DNA from: Stenotrophomonas sp. SY1
GTDB taxonomy: Bacteria > Pseudomonadota > Gammaproteobacteria > Xanthomonadales > Xanthomonadaceae
Direction: 5' to 3'
Assembly (NCBI RefSeq): GCF_021202945.1
Contig: NZ_JAJOYR010000001.1
Coordinates: 2,027,543-2,091,542, forward strand
Length of the DNA: 64,000 nt
The notes beneath the pieces are model-generated. The model had not been told where the DNA came from. It made no database searches and worked only from the letters and a program-made list of their open reading frames with translations. The translations under genes were made by a program, and so were the position numbers. Positions 1 through 10,282 of the stretch are shown piece after piece. Positions within the stretch are counted from its first letter, which is position 1. Every line of letters begins with the position of its first letter.

Positions 1-82
1 GGCCCAGTTCGCCGGGGTAGGGCACGAAGTCCAGACCTTCGGTCTCGCGTTGTTCGTATTGGCAGAAGACGGAACGGGGCAT
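1..82 (-). CDS. yggX: YggX Fe(2+)-trafficking protein, 5' end only
   Basis: Only the first 27 codons lie in the window; the gene runs off the left edge. The N-terminus reads [13 protein letters not shown], followed by [13 protein letters not shown]. This matches the start of the YggX family, including the single conserved Cys near residue 7 and the PGELG motif. YggX proteins are about 90 residues, cytosolic, and linked to protection and repair of iron-sulfur clusters. The ATG lies 17 bp after the mutY stop, with AGGA as ribosome binding site. The order mutY-yggX is the usual one in gammaproteobacteria and fits MutY itself being a 4Fe-4S enzyme. Identification is firm; the rest of the gene cannot be judged. 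Confidence 0.88.
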   Translation of the reverse strand, partial: MPRSVFCQYEQRETEGLDFVPYPGELG

Positions 83-99
83 GGCGTAATCCTGTGGGT

Positions 100-1155
100 T
101 CAGTGCGCGCGATGGCGCTCAAGCAGTTTGCGGATCGGAGCAGGCAGGCCAACGTCGGCCAGTTCGGCGCGTGAAACCCAGCGCAGGCCGTCATTGTCGC
201 CAACCTGGGCGTGCAGGGCGACCTTGCGCGCGTTCAATGGCTGCAGATGCAGCCGGTAATGGCTGAAGGTGTGAACGATCAGTGGCAGTTCGTCAGCGTT
301 GTCGTAGTCACCGACGATGTTGCTTGCGAACCATTGCCGCATTTCGATATCGGTATCGGCTTGTGGCAGTGTCCACAGCGATGCCCAGATGCCGGTCGGC
401 GGACGCTTGAGCAACAGGATGCGGCCTTGCGTGTCTTCCAGCAGCAAAGCAGTGGCTTCGCGCTCGGGCAGGACCTTGCTGGGCTTGGGCGTCGGCAGTG
501 AATCAACCAGTCCGTGCGCATGCGCGACGCAGCTGTCCTGCACCGGGCACAGGATGCATGCGGGCTTTGAGCGCGTGCAAAGCGTGGCGCCGAAGTCCAT
601 CTGCGCCTGGGTGTAGTCGGCCATGCGTCCGGCTGGCACGTGTGCGACATGGTCGATGGCCAGCGCCCACAGCTGCTTCTCGATAGCGGGTTGGCCAGGG
701 AATCCGGCGATGCCGTGGTAGCGGGTCAGCACGCGTTTCACGTTGCCATCGAGAATGGGAAAGGGATCGTTCCATGCCTGGCTGAGGATCGCGCCGGCGG
801 TGCTGCGGCCGATGCCGGGCAGGGCAAGCAAGGCATCGAAATCGCGCGGCAGATCGCCACCGTGCAGCTCGACGCATTGTTTGGCCGCCGCGTGCAGGTT
901 GCGTGCGCGGGCGTAGTAGCCCAGGCCGGCCCAGTTGGCCATCACCGTGTCGTTGTCGGCACTGGCCAGTTCCGGCAGGGTCGGGAACGCCTGCATGAAG
1001 CGCAGGAAGTACGGGATGACCGTGGCCACCTGGGTCTGCTGCAGCATGATTTCCGACAGCCATACCCGATACGGCGAGCGCGGATGCTGCCAGGGCAGAT
1101 CGTGGCGGCCGTGCTGGTCGAACCAGTTGAGCAGATGGCTGGGGAAGCTGGGCAT
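100..1155 (-). CDS. mutY: A/G-specific adenine DNA glycosylase MutY
   Basis: 351 aa. Removes adenine mispaired with 8-oxoguanine in base excision repair. The helix-hairpin-helix glycosylase domain carries the catalytic Glu35 (SEIMLQQTQ), the hairpin [10 protein letters not shown] (about 112-121) and Asp136 in ILDGNVKRV. The 4Fe-4S cluster ligands are Cys193, 200, 203 and 209, with the family spacing C-x6-C-x2-C-x5-C. From about residue 230 a NUDIX-like domain that reads the 8-oxoG strand follows. Length is normal for the family (about 350). It is transcribed away from ftsY and is followed 17 bp later by yggX, probably as one transcript. No missing catalytic residue was seen. Confidence 0.96.
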   Translation of the reverse strand: MPSFPSHLLNWFDQHGRHDLPWQHPRSPYRVWLSEIMLQQTQVATVIPYFLRFMQAFPTLPELASADNDTVMANWAGLGYYARARNLHAAAKQCVELHGGDLPRDFDALLALPGIGRSTAGAILSQAWNDPFPILDGNVKRVLTRYHGIAGFPGQPAIEKQLWALAIDHVAHVPAGRMADYTQAQMDFGATLCTRSKPACILCPVQDSCVAHAHGLVDSLPTPKPSKVLPEREATALLLEDTQGRILLLKRPPTGIWASLWTLPQADTDIEMRQWFASNIVGDYDNADELPLIVHTFSHYRLHLQPLNARKVALHAQVGDNDGLRWVSRAELADVGLPAPIRKLLERHRAH

Positions 1156-1181
1156 GGGCTCGCAGGCGATGGCGGCTATGG

Positions 1182-1313
1182 AGCCCTTCTCCCTCTGGGA
1201 GAAGGTGCCCCGCAGGGGGGGGGCGGATGAGGGTAGGGCGTGAAGCCTCGGGAATCGTGTTCTGCGGAGTCTGATCGACCCTCATCCCCCCTCTCCCGCA
1301 GGCGGGAGAGGGG
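1182..1313. repeat. Pair of GC-rich palindromes between ftsY and mutY
   Basis: Two imperfect hairpins of the CCCTCTCCC...GGGAGAGGG type, common between genes in Xanthomonadaceae. The first has 9-bp arms at 1185-1193 and 1197-1205. The second has a 12-bp stem from 1288 to 1313 with almost no loop. Between them is a G-run at 1214-1222. The second could end ftsY transcripts on the minus strand, but no T-run follows. They fill the whole 170-bp gap between the genes. Confidence 0.7.
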
Positions 1314-1323
1314 CTTTGGGAGC

Positions 1324-2709
1324 TTAGGTGCCTTGGCTGCCCAGCGCTTGCGGCAGCAGCGCGTCGACGAAGGCTTCCGGGTCGAATACGCGCAGGTCCT
1401 CCGGACGCTCGCCAATGCCGGCGAAGCGGATCGGAATGCCGAACTCGCGCGCGAGGGCGAACACCACGCCGCCCTTGGCGGTGCCGTCCAGCTTGGTGAC
1501 GACCAGACCGGTGACGCCGGCTGCGGCGTGGAACTGGCGCAGCTGCGAGAGTGCGTTCTGGCCGGTGGTGCCGTCGATCACCATCAGCACTTCGTGCGGG
1601 GCGGTGGCGTCGATCTTGCCGAGCACGCGGCGGATCTTGCTCAGCTCGTTCATCAGCCCGGTCTGCGTGTGCAGGCGGCCGGCGGTGTCGGCGATCAGCA
1701 CGCTGGTGCCACGTGCCTTGCCGGCCTGCAGTGCGTCGAACGCGACCGACGCGGCATCGGCATTCTGGCCCTGCGCGACCACGGCCACGCCGTTGCGTTC
1801 GCCCCAGATCTGCAATTGAGCGACGGCGGCGGCGCGGAAGGTGTCGCCGGCGGCCAGCATCAGGCTGTGGCCTTGATCCTTGAAGCGCTTGGCCAGCTTG
1901 CCGATGGTGGTGGTCTTACCGACGCCGTTGACGCCGATGGTGAGGATCACGAACGGTTTGGCATTGGTGTCGATGACCAGCGGCTTGGAGACCGGCTGCA
2001 GCAGCGCGATCAGATCGGCGCGCAACGCGGCAAGCAATGCATTGGCATCGGCGAACTCGCGGGACTTCATGCGCTTGCGCAGATCCTCGACCAGAGCGGT
2101 GGTGGCCGGCACGCCGACGTCGGCGGTGATCAGTGCGGTTTCGATTTCGTCCAGCAGGTCGTCATCGAGCTTGGGGTTGCGCGAGAACAGGCCGCCAAAG
2201 CTGCGGGCGAAGGTGCTGTTGCGCAGACGCTCGCGCCAACCAACCTTGCCGGCCGCTGCTGCCGGAGCGGCGTTGGCGGGAATGAGTGCGTCATCGCTCT
2301 GCGCGGACTGGGCCGGAATGACCTCGGCAGACACGGTTGTGGGAACAACCGGTGCAACGACTTCGGGCTGCGCTTCTGCCTGTGGGGCAGGTGCGGCTTC
2401 AACGATCTCAACGGCGGCTTGTGGCGCGGCCGGAGCTTCAACCGCCGCTTCGGCGACGACCGGAGCCGGTGTTGCTTCGTCCTGCACGGCAGCGGGAACG
2501 TCAACAGGAGCGGCTTCGACGACGATGGTCGGCTCGGCCACTGGCGCTTCGACAACCGGCGGCGCGAATGCTTCGCTGACATCAACCTGCGGTGCGGCCT
2601 CGGATGGCGCCTTCGGGAATGCGGCGGCCAGATCTTCCGCGCTCAGCGTGGACGGCTTTGCAGGCTGTTGGGCGTCGTCGGTCTTCTTGCGGCGGAAAAA
2701 GCTGAACAT
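1324..2709 (-). CDS. ftsY: Signal recognition particle receptor FtsY
   Basis: 461 aa from the ATG that gives MFSFFRRKK; a longer frame starts 13 codons upstream, but the FFRRKK start is the one typical of FtsY. GTPase that docks SRP-ribosome complexes at the inner membrane. The first 150 residues are an Ala/Pro/Val/Glu-rich acidic A domain. The N and G domains follow, with the P-loop GVNGVGKTTT (about 260-268), DTFRAAAVAQL, the DTAGRLH switch (about 345) and TKLDGTAKGG (about 405). Usual length range for gammaproteobacteria. The basic aromatic N-terminus probably helps lipid binding. Confidence 0.96.
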   Translation of the reverse strand: MFSFFRRKKTDDAQQPAKPSTLSAEDLAAAFPKAPSEAAPQVDVSEAFAPPVVEAPVAEPTIVVEAAPVDVPAAVQDEATPAPVVAEAAVEAPAAPQAAVEIVEAAPAPQAEAQPEVVAPVVPTTVSAEVIPAQSAQSDDALIPANAAPAAAAGKVGWRERLRNSTFARSFGGLFSRNPKLDDDLLDEIETALITADVGVPATTALVEDLRKRMKSREFADANALLAALRADLIALLQPVSKPLVIDTNAKPFVILTIGVNGVGKTTTIGKLAKRFKDQGHSLMLAAGDTFRAAAVAQLQIWGERNGVAVVAQGQNADAASVAFDALQAGKARGTSVLIADTAGRLHTQTGLMNELSKIRRVLGKIDATAPHEVLMVIDGTTGQNALSQLRQFHAAAGVTGLVVTKLDGTAKGGVVFALAREFGIPIRFAGIGERPEDLRVFDPEAFVDALLPQALGSQGT

Positions 2710-2774
2710 GGGGGAAAGTGGCCTTAAATCAGCTGCATATGCTACCACCGGCGGTTGTGCTGCCGGTGCGGATT

Positions 2775-2967
2775 GAAACGCTTACCCCTCCCCAACGCTC
2801 CCCTTCGCTATGCGAAAGGGAGGGGGCTGAAGCCCCTCTCCCGTTTACGGGAGAGGGGTTGGGGTGAGGGCTTGGGTGGTTGTGTTGCCGAGGTGGGGCG
2901 AAATGCTTACCCCTCCCCAACCCTCCCCTTCGCTACGCGAAAGGGAGGGGGGCTCAAGCCCTTCTCC
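2775..2967. repeat. Tandemly duplicated palindromic repeat between htpG and ftsY
   Basis: Two direct copies of a roughly 70-bp unit begin at 2775 and 2898 with near-identical text (GAAA-C/T-GCTTACCCCTCCCC...). Each contains a hairpin around CTTCGCTA-T/C-GCGAAAG. Between them, 2833-2858 forms a perfect 11-bp-stem hairpin (CCCCTCTCCCG, loop TTTA). The block occupies most of the 265-bp gap. It is the same broad family as the palindromes at 1288, 28096, 36571, 44656 and 59541. Confidence 0.75.
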
Positions 2968-2974
2968 CGGCCAA

Positions 2975-4879
2975 TCAGGCCGATAACTCCAGCAGCAGCT
3001 TGTTGAGGCGGCGCACGTAACCGGCCGGGTCCTTCAGGCTGTCGCCAGCGGCCAGTGCGGCCTGGTCGAACAGCACATGGGCCAGGTCGTTGAAACGGTC
3101 CATGTCGGCTTCGGCGTCCAGCTTCTCGATCAACGGGTGGGCCGGGTTGAACTCGAACACCGGCTTGGAGTCGGGCACCTTTTGGCCGCTGGCTTCCAGG
3201 ATCTGGCGCATCTGCAGGCCCAGGTCCTGCTCGCCGATGGCCAGGATGGCCGGGGAGTCGGTCAGACGGTGCGAAACGCGCACTTCAGCGACGTCTTCGC
3301 CCAGCGCGGACTTCAGGCGCGTGACCAGGGCTTCCTTGGTCTTGGCGACTTCTTCCTGTGCCTTCTTGTCTTCCTCGGTCTCCAGCTTGCCCAGATCCAG
3401 GTCGCCACGTGCGATGTCCACGAACGACTTGCCGTCGAACTCGTGCAGGTAGCTCATCAGCCACTCGTCGATGCGGTCGGTCATCAGCAGCACTTCGATG
3501 CCCTTCTTGCGGAACACCTCAAGATGCGGGCTGTCCTTGACCTGCTGGAAGCTCTCGCCGGTCAGGTAATAGATCTTGTCCTGGCCTTCAATCATGCGAC
3601 CGATGTAGTCGGCCAGCGCCACGCTCTGCTCGCCGCTGGCGTCATGCGTGGAAGCAAAGCGCAGCAGGCCAGCGACCTTCTCGCGGTTGTTGAAGTCTTC
3701 TGCCGGGCCTTCCTTCAACACCTGGCCGAAGTTCTTCCAGAAGCCTGCGTAGGCTTCCGGCTGGTCCTTGGCCAGCTTTTCCAGCATGTCCAGCGAACGC
3801 TTGGTCAGCGCCGACTTCATCGAGTCGATCACCGGGCCGGACTGCAGGATTTCGCGCGAGACATTCAACGGCAGGTCGTTGGAATCGACCACGCCCTTGA
3901 TGAAGCGCAGGTACAGCGGCAGGAACTGCTCGGCCTGGTCCATGATGAAAACGCGCTGCACATAGAGCTTCAGGCCCTTGGGTGCGTCGCGGTGGTACAG
4001 GTCGAACGGTGCGCGGCCCGGCGTGTACAGCAGCGAGGTGTACTCGAGCTTGCCTTCGACCTTGTTGTGGGTCCACGCCAGCGGGTCGGCAGGGTCATGC
4101 GCGATGTGCTTGTAGAACTCCTTGTATTCCTCATCCGTGATCTCGGACTTGGAGCGGGTCCACAGCGCATTGGCGCGGTTGACGGTCTCCCATTCCGGCG
4201 TGGCCGGCTTGTCGGCTTCTTCGCCGTGGTGTTCTTTCTGCAGCTCGATCGGCAGGCCGATGTGGTCGGAGTACTTCTTGATCAGGCTGCGCAGCTGCCA
4301 ACCGTCGGTATAGCCTTCTTCGCCTTCCTTCAGGTGCAGCACGATGCGGGTGCCGCGCTCGGGCTTGTCGATGGTTTCCACCTCGAACTCGCCTTCGCCG
4401 CGCGAGGACCAGTGCACGCCTTCGCTGGCCGGCAGGCCGGCGCGGCGGCTGTAGACGTCGACCTGGTCGGCGACGATGAAGGCCGAGTAGAAGCCCACGC
4501 CGAACTGGCCGATCAGGTTGGAATCCTTCTTCTGGTCACCGGACAGGTTCTTCAGGAACTCGGCGGTGCCGGACTTGGCGATCGTGCCCAGGTGCGCAAT
4601 GGCTTCATCGCGGCTCAGGCCGATGCCGTTGTCGTCGATGGTCAGGGTGCGCGCGGCCGGGTCGGCCTCGATGCGGATGCGCAGCTCGCCGTTGCCTTCC
4701 AGCAGGGCCGGGTTGGTCAGGGCTTCGAAGCGCAGCTTGTCGCTGGCGTCGGCGGCATTGGACACCAGCTCGCGCAGGAAGATTTCCTTGTTCGAGTACA
4801 GCGAGTGGATCATCAGGTGCAGCAGCTGCTTCACCTCGGTCTGGAAACCGCGGGTTTCCTTGTGGCTCTGTGCGTTCAT
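2975..4879 (-). CDS. htpG: Molecular chaperone HtpG (Hsp90)
   Basis: 634 aa, normal for bacterial Hsp90. ATP-dependent cytosolic chaperone acting as a dimer on late folding intermediates. The N-terminal GHKL ATPase domain shows the catalytic Glu in [18 protein letters not shown], the nucleotide-binding [11 protein letters not shown], the lid region GTIAKSGT and [11 protein letters not shown]. Middle and C-terminal dimerisation domains follow. The start [16 protein letters not shown] agrees with family N-termini. It is divergent from rsmD over about 200 bp. No clear heat-shock promoter was identified. Confidence 0.97.
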   Translation of the reverse strand: MNAQSHKETRGFQTEVKQLLHLMIHSLYSNKEIFLRELVSNAADASDKLRFEALTNPALLEGNGELRIRIEADPAARTLTIDDNGIGLSRDEAIAHLGTIAKSGTAEFLKNLSGDQKKDSNLIGQFGVGFYSAFIVADQVDVYSRRAGLPASEGVHWSSRGEGEFEVETIDKPERGTRIVLHLKEGEEGYTDGWQLRSLIKKYSDHIGLPIELQKEHHGEEADKPATPEWETVNRANALWTRSKSEITDEEYKEFYKHIAHDPADPLAWTHNKVEGKLEYTSLLYTPGRAPFDLYHRDAPKGLKLYVQRVFIMDQAEQFLPLYLRFIKGVVDSNDLPLNVSREILQSGPVIDSMKSALTKRSLDMLEKLAKDQPEAYAGFWKNFGQVLKEGPAEDFNNREKVAGLLRFASTHDASGEQSVALADYIGRMIEGQDKIYYLTGESFQQVKDSPHLEVFRKKGIEVLLMTDRIDEWLMSYLHEFDGKSFVDIARGDLDLGKLETEEDKKAQEEVAKTKEALVTRLKSALGEDVAEVRVSHRLTDSPAILAIGEQDLGLQMRQILEASGQKVPDSKPVFEFNPAHPLIEKLDAEADMDRFNDLAHVLFDQAALAAGDSLKDPAGYVRRLNKLLLELSA

Positions 4880-5083
4880 CGGTCGGTCGTGCTCCCTGGC
4901 TGACGTGCCGCGTCGGACGCGGCGGCTGCCACAGGGGTAAGGGTGAACCGCCCGAATTCAAGGTGTGCGGTGCGCAGCGAGGTGCTGGTCTATCATCTGC
5001 GCCCTGTTTGGACTGCTTCCAGGTGCCGCACCGATGTTGTTGATTTGCCAGCTGTTGTCGATGGCTTTGCCGGTACCGGCGGC

Positions 5084-6207
<1,124 letters not shown>

Positions 6208-6254
6208 TCCATTCCGAACAGCTGTAAACAGAACCTACAAGAGGGAGAACAACC

Positions 6255-6746
6255 ATGAAGAACACGATGCGCGTGATGCTTGCCGCTTCGCTGGTGCTGG
6301 GCTTCACCGCCTGCAAGAAGGAAGAAGCCGCTCCGGTGGCCGACGCCCAGCAGGCGCTGGTCGCCCCGGCCAAGGATGACGATGCGGGTTGGAAGAAGTA
6401 CCTGCAGGCCGTGGCCGTGCAGAACATGGGCACCATCACCGCCAGCCCGTTCCTGTACTACCTGCCGCCGGAATCGGACCCGGAATTCGCCGCCAAGTAC
6501 GAGCGTCAGGTCGAGAGCGCCACCACCGCGATCGGTCGTGGCATCCAGCCGGGCAACATGCTGGCTTTCGGTTCCTCGGCCTCGACCAAGATGGCCGACA
6601 TGATCGAAGCCGCGTTCAAGGGCGTGCAGGCTGACTCGATGAAGAACGTGCGCGTGGTGTTCATCGGCGACGCCGCCGACAACGCCCGCGTGCAGACCAT
6701 CATTCAGCCGACCGGCGCCGACTACATCTTCGTCGAAGCCAAGTGA
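6255..6746 (+). CDS. Small predicted lipoprotein, function unknown
   Basis: 163 aa. Hydrophobic signal followed by Cys20 in LGFTAC, a plausible lipobox although Phe at -3 is not ideal. The mature part starts KKEEAAPVADAQQ and is probably a flexible tether; the rest is a single soluble domain with no motif I recognise. A segment NVRVVFIGDAADNARVQ looks like a beta-strand plus helix of an alpha/beta fold. Strong ribosome binding site GAGGGAGAA. Its place after rsmD-coaD suggests constitutive expression. I recall similar uncharacterised lipoproteins in Xanthomonadaceae but cannot assign a role. Confidence 0.75.
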   Translation: MKNTMRVMLAASLVLGFTACKKEEAAPVADAQQALVAPAKDDDAGWKKYLQAVAVQNMGTITASPFLYYLPPESDPEFAAKYERQVESATTAIGRGIQPGNMLAFGSSASTKMADMIEAAFKGVQADSMKNVRVVFIGDAADNARVQTIIQPTGADYIFVEAK

Positions 6747-6774
6747 TGCTGGCGGTGTGGCCGCTTGCGGCCAC

Positions 6775-7025
6775 GCCTTGCCACGGTGTCATCCCCCGCG
6801 CAGGCGGGCATCGGGCGGGGCCGCGCAGCGGCCCTGCCTTTTGATTTTCAAGACGTTGCGTCCAAGGCGTCGATGCTTGTGCAATTGCGGGCATTTCCTT
6901 GTTCGGAACCATTGGCAGCTTCGCGGCTGAAGCCGCTCGCGCAGCGGGCTGAAGCCAGCTTCGTGGCGGAAGCCTCCCCCACAACGCGCTACGGTCAGCT
7001 TCGCGGCATGCGCCGCCGCTACAAT
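6775..7025. repeat. Degenerate repeat remnants in a 344-bp intergenic gap
   Basis: The gap between the lipoprotein gene and the ferredoxin gene has no convincing coding frame. It begins with a GTCATCCCCCGCGCAGGCGGG element. From about 6915 to 7015 come several degenerate minus-strand copies of a unit ending GCTTCAGCC/GCCGCGAAGC, the same family as at 63787-63987. A TACAAT at 7020-7025 could be the -10 box of the ferredoxin promoter; no good -35 is present. Confidence 0.45.
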
Positions 7026-7090
7026 AGCCTCCGAGAATCAACCGCCCCGCGTTGGTTGAAAGGCCCGCCCTGACGGGAAGGCAGCAAGTT

Positions 7091-7375
7091 ATGTCCCTCA
7101 AAATCAATGAGCTCTGCGTCAACTGCGACGTCTGTGAGCCGGCCTGCCCGAACCAGGCCATCTCGATGGGCGAGACGATCTATGTGATCGATCCGGCCCG
7201 TTGTACCGAGTGCGTTGGTCATTTCGATGAGCCGCAATGCGTGGTCGTGTGCCCCGTGGAGTGCATCGACCCGGACCCGGACATCCCCGAAACCCAGGAT
7301 CAGCTGCTGGCCAAGCTGTTTGGCCTGCAACGCGATCACCCCGAACTTTACGAATCGGAGAAGCCGTCGGCATGA
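7091..7375 (+). CDS. yfhL: YfhL-type 2[4Fe-4S] ferredoxin
   Basis: 94 aa, cytosolic electron carrier. Cys9, 12, 15 and 19 form the first CxxCxxxCxxxCP motif. The second site is Cys38 and Cys41, an eight-residue insertion GHFDEPQ, then Cys50, Cys54 and Cys58. That insertion and the extra C-terminal cysteine are characteristic of YfhL/Alv-type low-potential ferredoxins rather than clostridial ones. The ATG at 7091 follows GAAGGCAGCAAG; a 13-residue upstream extension is not conserved-looking. In other gammaproteobacteria this gene usually sits near coaD, as here. It overlaps ggt by ATGA. Confidence 0.92.
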   Translation: MSLKINELCVNCDVCEPACPNQAISMGETIYVIDPARCTECVGHFDEPQCVVVCPVECIDPDPDIPETQDQLLAKLFGLQRDHPELYESEKPSA

Positions 7376-9114
7376 AGATTATTGCCCGTTCCCTGTTGTT
7401 GATTGCGCTGGTGCTGTCGCCGGCCGCGTGGGCCGCCGATGCGCCGCAGGCGCGCGCCGCACACCCGGATGGCGCGGCGATTGCCAGCGGCCATTCGCTG
7501 GCAACCGATGCCGGCATGGAGATCCTGGCCAAGGGCGGCAACGCCTTTGACGCCGCGGTGGCAGTGTCCTCGACGCTGGCCGTGGTCGAGCCGATCAGCT
7601 CGGGCCTGGGCGGTGGCGGCTTCTTCCTGTTGCACGATGCCAAGACCGGCAAGGACGTGATGCTGGACGCGCGCGAGACCGCGCCGGAGTCCGCCACGCC
7701 GGAGCAGTTCCTGGACAAGAAGGGCGAACTGGACCGCGACCGTTCGGTCAACGGTGCCTGGTCGGCCGGTATTCCCGGCCTGCCGGCCGCGCTGGTGCAG
7801 CTGGCACGCGAACACGGCCGCCTGCCGCTGACCGACTCGCTGGCGCCAGCCATCCGCGTTGCCACCGACGGCTTCCCGGTCTATGCGCGCATGGCGCGCG
7901 GCTATGCCTCGCGCCGCGAGGTGATGGAGCGTTTCCCCGGAACCCGCGAGGTGTACCTGCGCAACGGCCGTCCGATCGCCGAAGGTGACCTGTTCAAGCA
8001 GCCGGAGCTGGCCCGCACGTTGCAGCTGCTGGCCGAGAAGGGTTTTGACGGTTTCTATCGTGGCGAGACCGGTCGCAAGCTGCTGGCGGGTGTGAAGCAG
8101 GCCGGTGGCCGCTGGACCGCCGAGGAACTGGCCGGCTACACGGTCAAGACCCGCGAGCCGATCGTCTTCAACTACGGCGACTGGAAGATCACCACCGCCT
8201 CGCCGCCGTCCTCCGGTGGCATTGCGTTGGCTGCGATGTTGCAGATCCTGGAAGGCTGGGACCTGAGCAAGATGGACACCGCGCACCGTACCCACCTGGT
8301 GGTGGAATCGATGCGTCGCGCCTACCGCGACCGCACCTTCTTCCTGGGTGACCCGGATTTCGTCGACATCCCGCAGAAGGTGCTGACCAGCCGTGATTAC
8401 GCACAGGGCCTGCGTGCCACCATCCACCCGGAGAAGGCCACGCCGAGCGACCTGCTGTCGGGCAACCCGACGCCGCTGGAGGATGACGAAACCACGCACT
8501 TCTCGATCATCGATGGCGAAGGCAACCGCGTCGGCGGCACCCAGACGGTGAACCTGCTGTACGGTTCGGGTCTGATCCCGGCCGGCACCGGCGTGCTGTT
8601 GAACAACGAGATGGACGACTTCGCGCTCAAGCCCGGCACCCCGAACGCGTTTGGCGTGATGGGCTACGAGGCCAACGCGCCGAAGAAGGGCAAGCGCATG
8701 CTCAGCTCGATGACGCCGACGTTCATGGAGAACGCCGACAAGGTTGTCGTGATCGGCACCCCGGGTGGCAGCCGCATCATCACCATGGTGCTGCTGGGCA
8801 TCCTCGGTTACGACGACGGCCTGACCGCGCAGCAGGTCGCGGCGCTGCCGCGTTACCACCACCAGTGGCTTCCGGACCTGATCGAAGCCGAGGACGGCGC
8901 GTTCGACGCCGAGACCATCAAGCAGTTGCAGGCGATGGGCCACAAGATCGACCTGCCCGGTGATAGCGCCGCTGGCGGACGAGGCTCCAGCCACGTGTGG
9001 GGCAACCTGCAGACGGTTGAATGGGACCGCCGCAGCAACACGCTGTACGGCGGTACCGATCCGCGCAATCCGGTGGGCAGTGCCAGGGTCGAGAAGCCGG
9101 TGAGGGCGGATTGA
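7372..9114 (+). CDS. ggt: Gamma-glutamyltransferase, exported
   Basis: 580 aa with a signal peptide (about 1-21, ending AWA). Periplasmic N-terminal nucleophile enzyme that cleaves glutathione and other gamma-glutamyl compounds and can transfer the glutamyl group. The precursor should self-cleave before Thr374 in DDETTHFSIID. Other conserved parts are ASPPSSGG, the MLSSMTPT oxyanion region and GTPGGSRI. Normal length for the family. The ATG at 7372 overlaps the ferredoxin stop, so translation is likely coupled. A strong terminator lies 23 bp downstream. Confidence 0.95.
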   Translation: MKIIARSLLLIALVLSPAAWAADAPQARAAHPDGAAIASGHSLATDAGMEILAKGGNAFDAAVAVSSTLAVVEPISSGLGGGGFFLLHDAKTGKDVMLDARETAPESATPEQFLDKKGELDRDRSVNGAWSAGIPGLPAALVQLAREHGRLPLTDSLAPAIRVATDGFPVYARMARGYASRREVMERFPGTREVYLRNGRPIAEGDLFKQPELARTLQLLAEKGFDGFYRGETGRKLLAGVKQAGGRWTAEELAGYTVKTREPIVFNYGDWKITTASPPSSGGIALAAMLQILEGWDLSKMDTAHRTHLVVESMRRAYRDRTFFLGDPDFVDIPQKVLTSRDYAQGLRATIHPEKATPSDLLSGNPTPLEDDETTHFSIIDGEGNRVGGTQTVNLLYGSGLIPAGTGVLLNNEMDDFALKPGTPNAFGVMGYEANAPKKGKRMLSSMTPTFMENADKVVVIGTPGGSRIITMVLLGILGYDDGLTAQQVAALPRYHHQWLPDLIEAEDGAFDAETIKQLQAMGHKIDLPGDSAAGGRGSSHVWGNLQTVEWDRRSNTLYGGTDPRNPVGSARVEKPVRAD

Positions 9115-9136
9115 CCAGGTTGTAATGTCCGTCGAC

Positions 9137-9165
9137 GAAAACCCCGCTTTCCAGCGGGGTTTTTG
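9137..9165 (+). terminator. Rho-independent terminator of ggt
   Basis: AAAACCCCGCT, a short TTCC loop, then AGCGGGGTTTTTG: an 11-bp stem followed by a T-run. The A-run on the left would let it work for minus-strand transcripts too. Confidence 0.9.
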
Positions 9166-9299
9166 TTTCCGGCTGATGGAAGTGCGGTTTCTCCGGCCTG
9201 CATGCCGTCATTTCCGACGGCGCGGGAACGGCGGCATCAAGCGGAAACTCAACGCCAATCCCGAGTCCTTCTGTGTGTCAATAAACCGGCATCTCATTC

Positions 9300-9337
9300 T
9301 TGCGAATATTTAACGCGGCACGGGTAGAATTTTCGTA
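9300..9337 (+). promoter_or_regulatory. Possible promoter giving a leaderless hydrolase mRNA
   Basis: TAGAAT at 9325-9330 looks like a -10 box. It ends 6 nt before the ATG at 9337, so the transcription start would fall on the start codon. A weak -35 TTGCGA sits at 9300-9305 with 19-bp spacing. There is no ribosome binding site. Confidence 0.35.
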
Positions 9338-10227
9338 TGAAACTCTGGTCTATTCGCGGTAATTCGCAAAAGCTCGATGGCGGCGCAATGTTTGGCAACG
9401 CACCCAAGGCGGTGTGGGAGAAGTGGTCGCCTTCGGATGAACTCAATCGCATCGAGCTGGCCTGCCGGGCCTTGCTCGCCAGCCCGCTGGGCGGCAAGAC
9501 AGTGCTGTTCGAGACCGGCATCGGTGCGTTCTTCGAGCCGAAGCTGCGTGAGCGTTACGGCGTGCAGGAACCGCGCCACATCCTGATCGACTCCCTGCGT
9601 GAAGCCGGCTTCGAGCATGAAGATATCGATGTGGTGGTGTTGAGCCACCTGCATTTCGATCATGCCGGCGGCCTGCTGGCGCCGTGGTCGGAAGGGCGTT
9701 CACCGGAACTGCTGTTTCCCAACGCGACGTTCGTGGTCGGTGCGGCCCATTGGGAGCGGGCGCGGCATCCGCACCCGCGTGACCGTGCCAGCTTCATTCC
9801 GGAACTGCCGGGTCTGCTGGAAGCCAGTGGCCGCCTTGAAGTGGTGTCTGGCGAGTACTCGCAGGTGCTGGGTGAATCGGTGCGCTTCAGCTTCAGCGAT
9901 GGCCACACGCCGGGTCTGATGCTGGCCGAGATCGTTGGCCCGGAACGGGTGGACGGCCAGTCGCGCGGCGGTCTGGTGTTCTGCGCGGACCTGATCCCGG
10001 GGCGTTCCTGGGTGCATGTGCCGATCACCATGGGCTACGACCGCAATGCCGAGCTGCTGATCGATGAGAAGCGTGCCTTCCTGGAAGACAAGCTTGCACG
10101 CAATGTGCACCTGTTCTTCACCCACGATCCGCAGTGCGCGATGGCACAGGTGGTGCGTGATGAAAAGGGTCGCTTTGGCACCACCCATGAAGTGGGCGAG
10201 CTGAAGGCGCGCACGCTGGCGGCGTGA
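9337..10227 (+). CDS. Metallo-beta-lactamase-fold hydrolase, lactonase-like
   Basis: 296 aa, no signal peptide. The di-zinc site is clear: HLHFDH (His104, His106, Asp108, His109), a downstream His in FSDGHTPG, Asp in FCADLIP and His in FFTHDP. Features such as [14 protein letters not shown] between the metal motifs resemble YtnP/AidC-like N-acylhomoserine lactonases and related hydrolases, but substrate cannot be told from sequence. No ribosome binding site precedes the ATG, and a -10-like hexamer lies only 6 nt upstream, suggesting a leaderless mRNA. It stands alone between ggt and the convergent pliG-like gene. Confidence 0.85.
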   Translation: MKLWSIRGNSQKLDGGAMFGNAPKAVWEKWSPSDELNRIELACRALLASPLGGKTVLFETGIGAFFEPKLRERYGVQEPRHILIDSLREAGFEHEDIDVVVLSHLHFDHAGGLLAPWSEGRSPELLFPNATFVVGAAHWERARHPHPRDRASFIPELPGLLEASGRLEVVSGEYSQVLGESVRFSFSDGHTPGLMLAEIVGPERVDGQSRGGLVFCADLIPGRSWVHVPITMGYDRNAELLIDEKRAFLEDKLARNVHLFFTHDPQCAMAQVVRDEKGRFGTTHEVGELKARTLAA

Positions 10228-10282
10228 GTGAAGTCCATTCGCGTTGCAGAGACGGCATAAGCCGTTTCTGCAACACGGGATT

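Noticed and set aside
3077-4903. A 608-codon plus-strand frame over htpG
   Set aside because: Shadow of the intact htpG reading frame; no start site or recognisable motif.
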